From positions 4,341,956 through 4,405,955 of the forward strand of contig NC_051095.1 of the NCBI RefSeq assembly GCF_901709675.1: a stretch of DNA of 64,000 nt. The letters are read 5' to 3'. This stretch comes from Syngnathus acus. Its lineage: Eukaryota > Chordata > Actinopteri > Syngnathiformes > Syngnathidae. Under the pieces are notes generated by a model. It ran no database searches, was not told the origin of the DNA, and worked only from the letters and a program-made list of their open reading frames with translations. Below, piece after piece: positions 49,501 through 58,528 of the stretch; within the stretch, counting starts at the first letter, position 1; each line of letters starts with the position of its first letter. A program made the position numbers and the translations under genes.

Positions 49501-52500
49501 CAGAAACTAGATGATGATGTCAACGAACCGATGTTTTGGGCCAGAAGCGAGTCACATGACCAGACAAAAAGGAGTTGTCGTGAATATTTGGAACCAGATT
49601 GGCTGAGCTGAGTTACAATGAAGACTGACCAACCAATTATGGGCAAGGAATGAGTCACATGACTGACCAATACTGGTGATGACTTTCCCAATGGGTGAAG
49701 AACGAATTATTGGTTGATCGATCCCTGCCGTTTCTTGCCGTGACCGTAATGGCTGGTATGAATGAGTATTTGGCGGCCGCACGCAAAGTCAAAAAGCTTT
49801 TAGACAAAACTATGGCCTTACTAAATAAAGCTCCTCCATTTCCTCCAACTCTCCACCATGACTATAAATAGTTTTATATCTCTATAAAAGTTGTTGTAAG
49901 CACACCTCGGCGTAACATTGTACCCTAATTGACATCAAAGAACAATAAATCAGAATTATTTTAATTTAATTGCTAATATTAACGAGCACGCCACTGCCTC
50001 CTACTGTAGTGGAGGTGCAATTACACTTTATTTCAGCACCAAACAACAAACTTTTTAAAAGTACCCGAGTAGGTGACACGTGCACATCGTGATGCTAACA
50101 AACGTTAAGTGCTACCGTCAATGATACCACCAGATGGCGCCAAAGCATTTTATTAAACATGTAAATCTGTCAATTAATGACTCCCAAACTGCGCATATGT
50201 ACGGGGGTTGGTTGTCATATTTCCAAACAGAGGACACCACCTTCACGCTGCGTGTATAAGTGAGTGCCAGTGCGTGTGTGACCTTCTGAGCCCGGCCAAG
50301 CCCATCGATAGTGTTTTGTCGCACTTACGGCGTCCTCGGAAGGACGCCCATGTGCTGTATCAAACAAATTGTGCACATCGTTGTCACAATCCGCATCGCG
50401 CAGGAAGAAGCGCTGTGTGTGTGTTGGCAATATCGCAGATGTATGGTAATTGAAATGGCAGAATCTTTTTTGGGGGGGAAATGGAGTCAATTTGACGCGG
50501 CGGCGAAAGAAGGTCACCGTATTCAATTTGCGCTGAATGGCGCCGTGACAGGGAAACACCTGAAAGCACACGATCTTATCAAGGCCTCACAGGCGCCGCC
50601 ACTTACCCACTGGCTAAAAGCTATTTGCTGATTACCAAATAAACGTATTATCTTTTACCTTGACTTCTGTGTGTGTGGGTGCGAGGAAGCAGGTAGAGGC
50701 GGAGTCTTTTCTCCTGGTCGTGACTTTGCAAGCGCGCTATCTCAGCTGTCCCCGCCCCCTCCCCTGCAGTTGTCGCGTACTTTCAAGTGCCATATGGGCT
50801 CGTCAAAGAGAGAGGACTTCACAAGGCTTTTGCGTCCCTCTTTACAAGTAAAGAGAACAAAGCTGGTACAAGGTTCATCTTTGTCGAACATCAATGGCAC
50901 ACATATGGACGGGAGCGTTGTGGGAGTGTGTTTGATGGGGCTCCTCCGCACCAAACTCACCTCCCCGACCCACATCGTTCCCGTTTGGTTTGTTACGGGG
51001 GTCAGTTTGACCTGCTGGAAGTAAAGATGCTAATTTGAAAGAACCGAGTTTACATTTAAAGCGAAAAGCCAGTTTGTCTCTGTGGAGGAGGAATTAGCAT
51101 ATCTGCATCGCAGTTCAGCAGTTCAGGGTTTGAGTCTCGGCTGTGGACTTTGTGTGATCTCCCTGAGCTTGCATGAGTTGTCCACGGGAACTGTGGCGAC
51201 CTCCCATATTCCCAAAATGCACACCTTAGGTCAAATTGAAGAAATTTGATTGTGGGTAAACATCCACAATTACTGTCAATTCGCTGTTTTGTTTTTAATT
51301 GAGGATTATCACCTTTGACTCGTAATTTGAAAAAAATGGAGAGTGATTAATTCGACTTTTGTTTTGCAGAAAAGAACCTTTGGCACAAAGTTTCATTTCT
51401 TTTAAAATCATGTCACGAAGATCCAAATCCTTTTTGAGGTCTCCCGATTGGACAGCCAACTGAGTCATTCAGCTTCCGAGAGCTTCTTGAGCTACTTGTG
51501 CAAATGCTCGGAAATAAGCAGCAACGCTAACATCAGTGTGACAAAGACCCAACAAACATTTGTTGCCTTTGTCAACTTTCTGCAGAATCTGCTGATTGAT
51601 GGATTCAAGATATTGACAACCCACTTGTCTGCCCTGGTGACATCAGAGTAATGATTCCCAAACTTAAAGGCGGAATCTTGAAAGTAGGGAAGACTATGAA
51701 ATTATTCCATAGTTGCAGTCCAGTATTAAATAATACATTTGTTATCGTGTGGCATCATGGCAACGTGTGTGTGTGAGTCTGGGGGAGGGTTGGATTATTG
51801 GCTTAGTGTTTTGGCCAGGTTAACGTGAAACAGCCCTGAAAGGCTCTTAGCCGAGATTACCCCATTGGCTAAAAATAGCCGTCAGCGCCTGATGCACGCC
51901 GGCACCAAAAGACCACTATCTGACATGCGTGCGCTACGTTTCAATTACACACCTGTAGACGGCGGTGGCGTTGGCGGGGATGCACTTGGGGGTTTGGGAT
52001 CAGCTGGGGGAGGCTGACCCTAGCGTGCTGCATACAGCAGCGGCGGTTTATCACTGGGACAGAGGCAAAAGGATGCTCCTTCCTTCCTTTGCTCTCGTTC
52101 CCAAACGTTCCCAGAAGGGACTATTGTTTGGGATCCGACCGACCGCCTTCCCCCTTCTCCCGCTTGGTCTTTCCAGAAGAAACAAATTCTCCGCCTCGGG
52201 AGCCAAAGGAGGCGGGGAGTTTTGTGGCGGCGGCAAGACGCACGAGCGCCCGTCTTCTCCACCGATCGCCCGAGCGTCGATGCGATAACAGTGGAGATGA
52301 GGAAGGGGTGGTGCCTTGTGGTGACTGTGGTAATTCATACACCCCTTTGCTGGAGCGCCCAACCGGTGTGGGCGGTGTTTTTTCAAATGTCAGCATAAAT
52401 TTGCAAAATCAAAGCGCTCAGCAGGGTGCAGGAACAGGAACAATAAGCCTGCCCTGAGTGTGTGCGTTTGCGAGTGTGTTTCCACTGACAAGTGTGTGCT

Positions 52501-55500
52501 AATCTACTGCTGATTGTTCAAACTCTTCAATCCAATACTACCGTTAGGTTTGTTTCTCAGGAAGTGCAATCAGGTTGGAGGGTCAGAGTGTTTGAGCATC
52601 TAAAAATGGGAGCGGTGAAAATAATCCTAATTAACATTTATTAAGACAATCAGATGAAAAAGTTTCACACAGGAGAACAACTGCTGTTTAATCATATTTC
52701 CTTAACCTCTTCATGTGCCAGTTCCATAAAAATCAAAATAATCCAAAAGTGGCAAAAAATACATAATAATTCCCAACACACAAAATAAGTTTCCCACTAA
52801 AAAATAAAAATCTTATTTTTATTTTTATTGCATTTCCTTATCTTAAAATTGGGCCATTTTAACAAGAATAAAAAAAAAACCTATTAATATTGTCAATTAA
52901 ACTTGTTTCTATTTAAAGGGGGGTCAAATTGACTATGACATTATTTTTAACGAGAGAAATTGGCCTAAAGCAGCTGGGCAAAGGCCATCAGAGGGCACGC
53001 GTGAGCAAGAGCTCGGCGACGCATGATGGCATGCTCGCAGAATGTCCATGCACACTATCTTCGTAAGACTCTAAAGCCTTGGCATTTCATTTTACTAGCT
53101 GCAAAGCCCACAACCTTTTACTTGCAATCCTTGGGCTTTGATTCAGGTTGGCACCAGCCCAAACCTTCTCCTTCTCTACCCATCTGTCCTCATGTCTGTC
53201 TGGCCTCCGACGTGGACAAACGCGCTCGGACGTTTGGCGATGACACGAACAGGCGCGGGCACGGACCACCAGGCAACTGTGCGAGTGACTCACGAGAAAA
53301 TAGAACCAATGAAATATTTTTGTAGTTTGAATCACTACTCTGTATTGAATATAAAACATGTTGTGTTGCCTGTACGGCAGTTTCCACCTGTTGACAACAC
53401 ACGACGACAGTTTAGCTTTGGGATGATTTGTATTCGCCCAAGTAATAATACTCCATTAAATCATTGGTTTATTGAGGAGTCTCCATATATTATTCATCAA
53501 GGCTCTTTTTTTTTTTGCAAAGCAATTTAGCCAATCAATTAATTATTTTGAGGAGCAACTTTCTAATTTTGTGCAGCATTTTTTGGGGGGAGGGGAGCAT
53601 CTTAATCCTACGGACCCAAAGAAAGGCTTTTATTAAACAGTAAAATTATAACTAATATCTAATGGTTGAACAGTTGTTTGAAAATTTAAAACTATGAGTT
53701 TTACTTTTGTGAATTCACATTGCGTATAACAGCAAATTTAATTTTCTTGTCTGTAAGCAAAGCTAAACTAAGTTAAAAAAATTCATTTATTTCTGTTTCA
53801 GTTTAGCTATTTAATAGTAAAATTGGATATTCGCCGTTTAACTGCCACTCAAAGCCAGATGTGTGTGAAAAGTGTCATCGATCAGCCAAGCACTTAATCG
53901 TGGAGTTAAACGCGCTAGCCGTGTCATTTTTAGGTTAGCTTACCATTTAGCATGGCTTCTCTGTCTTTTCTAGTCATTCTTTCGTTCATGTCATCCGAAA
54001 TGTAACTTATTGACCGCCATGCAGGCGACAGTTACTGACTTAGGAGGGACTCCACAACATGTTTACGTTAGAAGCTAGCCGAAGCTGTTGCTAGCTAGCC
54101 GCTTCTGCGTTAAGTCGCAAAGAAGCTTTTTTACAACCACTTCGATGGCTCTTCTTTTTCTACTTTTTTTGTGGGTTCTCTTTGTTTTGGCTATTTAATA
54201 AGTATTAATGATGCGCAAATTATCCATTTTGGCTGATGCGAAACAACTTATTTCGAGCCTGTCTTTGCCCTCGGGCCGCTCTGCCACCTCCCGTTGACCG
54301 CCAGCCATGTAATCCGAGCAGGGTTCTGACTCGTTGGGTCAACACTTCCATGCTGTTATCTTTGGCAGTACATCAGGAAATTATTAGAGCTAGCGCCCCC
54401 TTAATAACTGCGGCCTGAAATAGAGCGCCCACGTTGAGAGTTTTCAAGAGGTGTCGAGTACGAGCAAAGAAAGTTTCGCAGGTGTGTGTGGGGGGGCGGC
54501 TGAACGGACATGGCCTATCATACCGCACGGGAACGGTCAGTAACGGAGCAAAAGGCCAGCCAGGGGACATCTCGTGATCTCAGCCAGCCACATGTTGCTA
54601 CATAAAAGACGCGTCCTATCCCAAACAAAACCCTGCAACATGAAAATGACCTCATTTTGATGTTTTGTCAAGCAACCCGTGACATCATTAAAATGCCTTC
54701 AAAAGTGGCAGCCATGTTGGTCAGGCCAAGACTGAAAGTGGCTCCAAGATGACAATCAGGATTTTCTTATGCTGATGCTCCAGGAGGCTAATTAGGAAAT
54801 ACATCAGCAGCGCGCCCGCCATCACCCAAAGCCCGAGCACTCTCCCTCCCCCCCCGGCGGCGCTCTAATCCTTGCCAAGAGGCAAACTTTCCCCTGTCAG
54901 ATTAAAAGGGATTAGCCGGGTCGTGCTACATGAGGAACTGGCCACTTCTAATGGTGATTTGAAACTTTCCAAAGATGGAGCGAGGGGGGGTTATAAACTG
55001 TACCCCCTCTCAGCCCCTACCCCTTGCTTCTTCACGGCTTCGAGATTTGCCGAGCTTTCACTCAGCGCGACACAATAGCTGGCGGCGTGCATCGGCACGA
55101 CTGGGCAATATTCATGGCTGACACGTGCGCGGGGGGGGACACGTGAGCAGGCCATATGTCGGACCACCGCAAAGCGGGGTACCGTGAAAGCCCATTTCGG
55201 ACCAATCATAGCGCATTATATTCATTTACCCAGCACGACTAATTATTGGACTCCCAGGTGGGAGGAAAAAGAGCAAATAGAAGAGATATTGAAGTCTGTG
55301 ATAAACCACAGGAAAGTTAAGATTCAGTAAGGGATGTTTTTTTTAAGATGAGACACAATCATCAGGAAGAGCTAAATGGGGAAAGACTTTCCAAGAGCTA
55401 AAAAAAAAAAGGTTTGACTGCTTGACATGGAAGTTATGAGTAAACGCTGAAAGAGTAAAGTGGATATTAGCTTAAATAATATTTCTTTTTTCTTGGATAT

Positions 55501-58500
55501 TGTCATGAAAATTCAAAATTCTACCGCTAACGAAAAAACCCCAGAACTTTTTGTTTATATCCTGTTTTGCGGATTTACAAGGAAATATCAAATGTCGAAA
55601 GTGCTGGCATAACGTTGCTGTATTGTTGTCCACGCAACGCAGAGCTCCCCCTACTGGCCAGGAGTTGAATCAATTCAGACAATTTATTGAATGAATATTG
55701 AATTACATCAATATTTTTAGCCACCCGTGTAAAAGTGCTAAAAAACAAATTTCTTTCATAATCAAAGACCCCCAAACTATAAAATGGCACCACCTGACAC
55801 AATATATAAATTGTGTTATTATACAAATTCAACTTTAAAAGCTGCTCATTTTGACCCGCAACATGTCAGCAGAGTTGAAGGCTATTTTTAGAAACTGGAC
55901 TTGCATTGTTCTTTACACTGACACTTGTCGGTATTTTTAACCGTATCGCTCGGCTTGACGGCAGACAGCCACGCCAGCTACCACTTAGACTCCATTTGTG
56001 TGTGTGTGTGCGTCCTCAGAGGCGAGGCACACACACAAACAGTTTCTAGCGGTAGTCAACGAGGTTAAAGATGGAAAGAATTTCGCCTGTTATCAAGAGC
56101 AGCGAGCACACACGGCAGCAGAAAACGTGAGCGCGTGACACGACGCCGCTTTCGCCCCCTAGAGGCCAAACCGCTGCGTCCAATCCCGGCCGGTCTATCT
56201 ACGGCGGCGATAAGGGCCCCTAATGAAGACTGCGAGACTGACGGTTTTATAGGCCGGACTGGATCATCGACCTTGTTGGCAGTCTCTCGGGGTGACAAGA
56301 GAAAAAAAAAGGAACACCGCGAGGGTGATAGGGGGAAGATTAAAGTTTTACAAGGCTTTTGAGAAGCCTTTCTTTACGACGTGTCCAGAGTTTGCTTTCA
56401 GATGTGAGCCGCATTAGTAAGTTGAAACTGAAATAAACACTTTTGATAAGGAGGCCCACCACTGTCAGGCCCCAAATAAGGGGACAAAGGTCCCGCCGGG
56501 GCTTATCAAGCTTCATGTTATCTCCCCAGCATGCCTGCACTGTTTTTTTTTTCAGCACCAGACATCATTCTCGCAAAAACATAAAGATTCAGCCGTGACC
56601 TACCTCGAAAAGATTGGACGCCTCGTTGCCATATTGCGCAGAAATGATCTCCGATTGGTCACTGTACCACTTGAGGCCGCCCAGGAAGCCGTCGGCGTCG
56701 AGGTCGCTGACGTCCAGCTCCGAGAGGTCGAGTTCGGGGAGATCGGGACAGAGGGGCTGGTCTTCGCCAACCAAGGCAGCGCACTGTAGGAGGAGGGGGG
56801 GGGACACACGGTCAGTACAAGCGGCATAGAGCTGACGGGCGCGTCGTTCGATTCCCCCCGACCTGCAAAGCGCGGTCGCCCTGCTTGTGATTGGCGCGCA
56901 CGCCCGCTGACATTTTATGTAATCTCCACGACTTGTCGTGTACTTTACGGAGCGGCTGCCTGCACCACCGCCGCCCAACTGTAACAGGACAGAAGGGGGA
57001 CTGGTGGGGGGGGGGGGGCAGTGGGGGGAAGGGGTCGAACGAGGATCTGGGTGTTGTGAAAACAAACAGAGAGAGTGAACGAAAGAGAAGCAAAGAGCCT
57101 GACGGAAAGGGGTTGGGCTAATTTGCATGTCTCAGCTGATTTTTATTTATTTCTTTTTTTTGCAGGGTCATTGTGAATGCAACTGGAAGAGGGTTGTTGA
57201 GATGCGCCCGCCAAGGATGGACAATTGCTGGCTTTTTTTTTTTGCATCAACAGACAAATTTGATTGCAAAATACCCGTGCAAACTTCCAAGTCACGCAAC
57301 AACCCTCCTCGTCTAACGGCACCTGGCCGCGCATGTCAGAAAGGTGGATATCCCCCGAGGGGGGTGTTTCGGCCCCGCCTGAACGAAAGGGACGTGAGGT
57401 TGGGCTCAGGTCAAAAAAGACGTGTCGTCTCTTGTGCCGAGGAGGCAAAGCGAGGAGCGGCCAAGACACCGGTGTCACCGTTCATCTGTCCCCCCCCACA
57501 CGAATACACAATGACTTCAAGACTTGTGATGAGACAGCTGGGTTGTGGGGGGGGGGGGGGGGGGGGGGGTGAGATGATCCAGCCTGACAAGGCACGGCAG
57601 CCAAAGACTGCAAACGTTCTGCAAAGCAGAGGTTGCGCTTATAGGCTGCCCAATTATCTTATGGACTTGCCGTTCGGGTGCAAAGTGATGGACTCGCGCC
57701 TACACAGACAAGACAAACGGTGATTTACGCACATAGAAGACGAGCGAGCGGGGAGCATTGAGAAGACGCTCCTGCAGCCCGCAGCCTTATTCCTTCCGCT
57801 GCAAATATTTATAGCGTGTGCGCATATTTTGGACACAATCTGAAGCACTGCGGAGAAATTTCCACAAGCAGGGGGAAATAATCCGCACCTCCGGGCAGAG
57901 CATCACTGCGCAGCACGGCGCAGATTAAAAGGGCTGGCAGGTGCGAAGACGACAAAAAGTCGAATGGTGTGCTAATGTGCTCATGTGGTTGATTAAAGAC
58001 CGAATGCCAAACAGTCGCCCCCCTTTTCAAGTGCGCAACCTTTGCTCCCCTTGCAAAATAACGCGCACGGACGCTGGCCACCAAGGGACTCCGTGCGTAA
58101 AACGACACGCACGCGCGCGCACACAACCTCACGCGCACACATTGTGACGCCGAGAAACCCTCTCCGGTACATGAACGCACCACGGGAGCGATACATCCGA
58201 TAAAAAGAGTTAAAGGGTCCTTTTTTTTTTTTTTTTTTTGCAAAAACTACACCAGGAATTGCGATGGAGGGGAAAACATTCCGCTTGTTTAACAGTTGCC
58301 AAATAGTCCCGCGTTGTGCATCCTCAACTGGCTCCACATTACGCGTTACGCATCGGGAAGAGAGGACTCCGCAGCCACTAAAAAGCTCCGTCGCTCCAGG
58401 AAATAATATCAAAGCAGTCCATAAGGATAGAACGATTCATTTGGTTTTTCGATTTTTTTTTCTTTTTTGCATGAGCTCACCTCTAATTCTCTCCACACCG

Positions 58501-58528
58501 AATCCTGGTTACACCTGTCCCACGCCAT
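31402..58528 (-). CDS. ppargc1a: PPARG coactivator 1 alpha, full coding span (13 exons)
   Basis: This entry spans start to stop of a gene spliced from 13 exons on the minus strand. Coding segments, 5' to 3' of the gene, are 58528-58481, 56783-56604, 46023-45829, 45108-44983, 43595-42434, 41627-41582, 41368-41295, 39383-38261, 37123-37040, 36296-36176, 34388-34267, 33806-33655 and 31505-31402. They total 3,537 bp and give 1,178 residues, with every junction GT/AG and in phase. The product is a nuclear transcriptional coactivator. It docks on nuclear receptors, NRF1 and other factors to drive mitochondrial biogenesis and oxidative metabolism, and it couples transcription to RNA processing through its RRM and RS segments. 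The alpha identity rests on exons 2, 3 and 10, which match PGC-1alpha and not PGC-1beta. The mammalian protein is about 798 residues; the extra length lies mainly in exons 5 and 8. The exon boundaries are my reading and no transcript was available. Confidence 0.96.
31506..33654 (-). other. intron 12, no gene
   Basis: This 2.1 kb intron contains a repeat-like stretch shared with 22508-22600 (at 31934-32012) and a degenerate interspersed element starting GGGCTGTGCGATAT near 32845. It also holds a GT microsatellite beside the donor (about 33611-33626). An unusually GC-balanced, non-repetitive stretch near 32320-32560 could be a conserved element, but that cannot be judged here. Confidence 0.6.
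31934..32012 (+). repeat. repeat fragment shared with 3' flank (copy 2)
   Basis: This is the partner of 22508-22600, lying in intron 12. It is followed by two GCTAGCT words (ATGCTAGCTACGGATATGCTAGCTC), a small local duplication. Confidence 0.45.
33655..33806 (-). CDS. ppargc1a: ppargc1a coding exon 12 (residues 1094-1145), second half of RRM
   Basis: This 152 bp exon reads [58 protein letters not shown] is RNP1, with the expected aromatic residues for RNA stacking. [16 protein letters not shown] again sits between alpha (NETDFELYFCGRKQFF) and beta (NEPSFQLSYGGLRHFC). The acceptor is AACCAG and the donor TTGG|GTAAGT. A GT microsatellite lies about 25 bp past the donor inside intron 12. Confidence 0.95.
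34267..34388 (-). CDS. ppargc1a: ppargc1a coding exon 11 (residues 1054-1094), first half of RRM
   Basis: The 122 bp exon reads [20 protein letters not shown] then [26 protein letters not shown] is the RNP2 strand of the RNA recognition motif, and [10 protein letters not shown] forms the second helix/strand region. The sequence mixes paralogue signatures: VNLRDDG is alpha-like, while [15 protein letters not shown] matches PGC-1beta more closely than alpha, which has [15 protein letters not shown]. The acceptor is TTGTTAG and the donor GATGG|GTAAGT. Confidence 0.95.
34389..36175 (-). other. intron 10, no gene
   Basis: The intron contains an interspersed repeat copy at about 34883-35178 (described separately). 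From about 35380 to 36000 there is a non-repetitive GC-balanced stretch with no coding signal. Nothing else was recognised. Confidence 0.6.
34883..35178 (-). mobile_element. second copy of the TGTCAAA-type repeat (intron 10)
   Basis: The copy starts TGTCAAAGTCAAGG, then GGCCGGGGGCCAGATACGG and CCCGCCACATCATTTTCTG, and ends near CATAATGGCCCTCCGAAG and GAGCTTGACA. It is inverted relative to the copy at 12384-12694. The ends are inverted (TGTCAAA … TTGACA), supporting a DNA-transposon origin. Confidence 0.6.
36176..36296 (-). CDS. ppargc1a: ppargc1a coding exon 10 (residues 1013-1053), alpha-specific charged linker
   Basis: After completing an Arg codon this 121 bp exon reads [20 protein letters not shown] then [20 protein letters not shown]. 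The first half is almost identical to mammalian PGC-1alpha and has no PGC-1beta counterpart, so it fixes the paralogue. The second half has drifted: mammalian QRERQRQK, with the three PRMT1-methylated arginines, reads QKDVQRQK here. The segment is strongly charged and probably helical. The acceptor is CTTTAG and the donor ATC|GTGAGT, phase 0. Confidence 0.95.
36297..38260 (-). other. introns 9 and 8 (interrupted by exon 9), no other gene
   Basis: Intron 9 (36297-37039) holds a likely degenerate interspersed repeat at about 36640-36860, recognisable by CGATTCTCGATTCGGATTT and a complementary-looking CTCGATTTATTTTTTCGATT. Intron 8 (37124-38260) shows no repeats or RNA that I recognise, apart from a G-rich run near 37900-37930. 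Confidence 0.5.
37040..37123 (-). CDS. ppargc1a: ppargc1a coding exon 9 (residues 985-1013), RS segment
   Basis: This 84 bp exon completes CG|G and reads [20 protein letters not shown] then SPLSRRP, ending [10 protein letters not shown] followed by YDSYEEY in the next exon matches mammalian [15 protein letters not shown]. The exon continues the Arg/Ser-rich domain that links the coactivator to splicing and elongation factors. The acceptor is TTCCAG and the donor CGAG|GTGAGA. It is shorter than the mammalian RS region: the CYYYESSHYRHRTHRN motif is reduced to [15 protein letters not shown]. Confidence 0.92.
38261..39383 (-). CDS. ppargc1a: ppargc1a coding exon 8 (residues 611-985)
   Basis: This is the large central exon: 1,123 bp, about 374 residues. 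It opens [19 protein letters not shown], the conserved TP-rich phosphodegron/p38 segment. It then carries [22 protein letters not shown] (711-714; DHDY is the HCF-1-binding motif) and [14 protein letters not shown], all PGC-1alpha landmarks. YPWEGT aligns with mammalian YPWDGT, and the exon ends in an RS-rich stretch ([20 protein letters not shown]). Several linkers are fish-specific, including a poly-Ala run near [10 protein letters not shown] and a poly-Ser/Pro run. The acceptor is CTCTGCAG and the donor GACG|GTAAGT. Confidence 0.96.
39384..41294 (-). other. intron 7, no gene
   Basis: This 1.9 kb intron is mostly unique sequence. It contains short G runs (near 40816) and no repeat, RNA or coding signal that I recognise. 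Confidence 0.55.
41295..41368 (-). CDS. ppargc1a: ppargc1a coding exon 7 (residues 586-611)
   Basis: The 74 bp exon reads T, then [20 protein letters not shown] and AGTP, then G. It aligns with the mammalian DPKGSPFENKTIERTLSVELSGT. The acceptor is CTTCCAG and the donor CCCAG|GTAAGA. The upstream intron is only 213 bp. In mammals an alternative 3' splice site just before this exon creates the short NT-PGC-1alpha form; I do not see an obviously equivalent site here. Confidence 0.94.
41582..41627 (-). CDS. ppargc1a: ppargc1a coding exon 6 (residues 571-586)
   Basis: This 46 bp exon starts with CC, completing an Ala codon, and reads [15 protein letters not shown] before ending AA to open an Asn codon. 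LPLTPESP is the conserved segment holding a p38 MAPK target and part of the Cdc4 phosphodegron in the mammalian protein. The acceptor is CTGCAG and the donor AA|GTAAGT. If the donor is not used, the frame reads AAG then TAA, so retention of intron 6 would truncate the protein at once. Confidence 0.94.
42434..43595 (-). CDS. ppargc1a: ppargc1a coding exon 5 (residues 184-570), greatly enlarged
   Basis: The exon is 1,162 bp, coding for 387 residues plus one base of codon 571; I recall the mammalian counterpart as about 70 residues. It opens [10 protein letters not shown] and contains [11 protein letters not shown], whose LLKYL (residues 210-214) is the third receptor box at mammalian numbering. 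After that come fish-type additions: a Ser run (about 249-274), a Pro run (about 288-294), a conserved-looking [14 protein letters not shown] (367-380), a basic stretch, an extra LXXLL (LSQLL, 426-430), a Lys/Arg-rich stretch and an Asp-rich tract near [16 protein letters not shown]. It ends DDRLLL followed by G at the donor TTAG|GTAATC. The acceptor is TTGAACAG. In mammals this region contacts NRF1. It is unusually GC-rich and repetitive, so assembly errors or length polymorphism are possible. Confidence 0.92.
43669..43920 (+). repeat. interspersed repeat, copy A (intron 4)
   Basis: This segment resembles 53872-54128 over about 250 bp in the same orientation. Shared words include TTTTAGGTTAGCTTA, CATTTAGCATGGCTT, ACTTATTG.CCGCCA and GACTTAGGAG, followed by a GCTAGC-rich part ending GCAAAGA. 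No terminal repeats, poly(A) tail or target duplication was found, so the class is unknown. Both copies lie in ppargc1a introns. Confidence 0.7.
44983..45108 (-). CDS. ppargc1a: ppargc1a coding exon 4 (residues 142-183), nuclear receptor box
   Basis: The exon encodes 42 residues, starting [18 protein letters not shown] and ending [18 protein letters not shown] at residues 142-146 is the second LXXLL nuclear receptor box and sits at the same residue numbers as published for the mouse protein. The exon is phase 0 at both ends: acceptor GTCCAG after a pyrimidine-rich tract, donor AAG|GTACGC. In mammals the segment HRIRTNPAIVK carries Thr177, an AMPK target; here residue 177 reads Ala (HRIRAPP), so that site is absent. 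Confidence 0.94.
45829..46023 (-). CDS. ppargc1a: ppargc1a coding exon 3 (residues 77-141)
   Basis: The 65 residues start [20 protein letters not shown] and end with [11 protein letters not shown]. The region continues the activation domain: [15 protein letters not shown] is a helical stretch and [16 protein letters not shown] an acidic one. The acceptor is TGCTAAG and the donor CTG|GTAAAG, phase 0. The sequence matches PGC-1alpha closely. The Pro/Ser/Glu-rich tail [18 protein letters not shown] is a divergent linker leading into the LXXLL box of the next exon. Confidence 0.96.
50127..50141 (+). promoter_or_regulatory. CTCF consensus match in intron 2
   Basis: The sequence CCACCAGATGGCGCC matches the vertebrate CTCF consensus CCASYAGRKGGCRSY at all 15 positions. 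Occupancy cannot be judged from sequence. Confidence 0.5.
51092..51250 (+). mobile_element. degenerate tRNA-type SINE-like relic
   Basis: The segment includes GGGTTTGAGTCTCGGCTG, a decayed B-box-like GGTTCGAATCC, then GGACTTTGTGTGATCTCCC, GAGCTTGCATGAGTTGTCC and CTCCCATATTCCCAAAATGC. This is the familiar order of a common fish repeat (…TTCGAATCCCGG…GGAGTTTGCATG…CTCCCACATTCCAAAAACATGC). It is heavily diverged, and the family name is not certain. Confidence 0.6.
53872..54128 (+). repeat. interspersed repeat, copy B (intron 2)
   Basis: This is the second copy of the element at 43669-43920. It starts near GTCATCGATCAGCCAAG and ends TAAGTCGCAAAGAAG. The copies differ by many substitutions and small gaps, so they are old or come from a variable family and are not a recent local duplication. 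Confidence 0.7.
55643..55657 (-). promoter_or_regulatory. CTCF-like motif in intron 2, reverse orientation
   Basis: On the minus strand the sequence is CCAGTAGGGGGAGCT, matching CCASYAGRKGGCRSY at 14 of 15 positions. It faces the match at 50127-50141 (convergent arrangement). Confidence 0.4.
56604..56783 (-). CDS. ppargc1a: ppargc1a coding exon 2 (residues 17-76), acidic activation domain
   Basis: The exon gives 60 residues beginning [19 protein letters not shown] and ending GNEASNLFE. The acidic, leucine-patterned run [16 protein letters not shown] is the core of the N-terminal activation domain, which in mammals recruits the acetyltransferases CBP/p300 and SRC-1. An LXXLL-like box (LGGL) lies within [13 protein letters not shown]. 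The acceptor reads CCTACAG and the donor GAG|GTAGGT, both phase 0. This exon is nearly invariant in vertebrate PGC-1alpha and differs from the PGC-1beta version, so it is good evidence for the alpha paralogue. Confidence 0.97.
56784..58480 (-). other. intron 1, no gene
   Basis: This 1.7 kb intron is GC-rich near the 3' splice site and holds the poly-G runs and an A18-type run on the minus strand (complement near 58220-58240). A stretch of GCGCGC/CACACGC alternation (about 58105-58140) could adopt Z-DNA. Nothing coding was recognised. Confidence 0.55.
57547..57569 (+). repeat. poly-G run (23 G) in intron 1
   Basis: An uninterrupted run of 23 G on the plus strand, so the ppargc1a pre-mRNA carries poly-C. 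A second G run occurs at about 57006-57017. The non-template strand with respect to the gene is C-rich, so any G-quadruplex would form on the template DNA strand. Confidence 0.95.
58481..58528 (-). CDS. ppargc1a: ppargc1a coding exon 1 (residues 1-16)
   Basis: The exon encodes [16 protein letters not shown], close to the MAWDMCNQDS start of mammalian PGC-1alpha. The ATG is the complement of 58526-58528. The exon ends GAG and is followed by the donor GTGAGC, phase 0. I chose this start because the protein is colinear with the mammalian N terminus and because the DNA just upstream also resembles the mammalian leader. Mammals have alternative first exons far upstream; the window reaches only about 5.5 kb upstream and shows none that I recognise. 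Confidence 0.95.

Larger units (their letters stand above)
46024..56603 (-). other. intron 2 (10.6 kb), no gene
   Basis: The largest intron, as in mammals. It contains an AATAAT/AATA-rich low-complexity stretch (about 46555-46700), a SINE-like relic (about 51092-51250), the interspersed repeat copy B and CTCF-like motifs at 50127-50141 and 55643-55657. A pair of GC-balanced unique stretches (about 48900-49450 and 51950-52400) are candidate regulatory DNA. No exon or RNA gene was recognised. Confidence 0.6.

Noticed and set aside
51092-51250. A tRNA gene
   Set aside because: A B-box-like word is present but there is no A box or cloverleaf at the right distance; the context fits a decayed SINE-like repeat.
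31402-58528. Possibility that the gene is ppargc1b
   Set aside because: Some blocks in exon 5 and the RRM are beta-like, but exons 2, 3 and 10, the LLKYL segment, [12 protein letters not shown] and [14 protein letters not shown] are alpha-specific.
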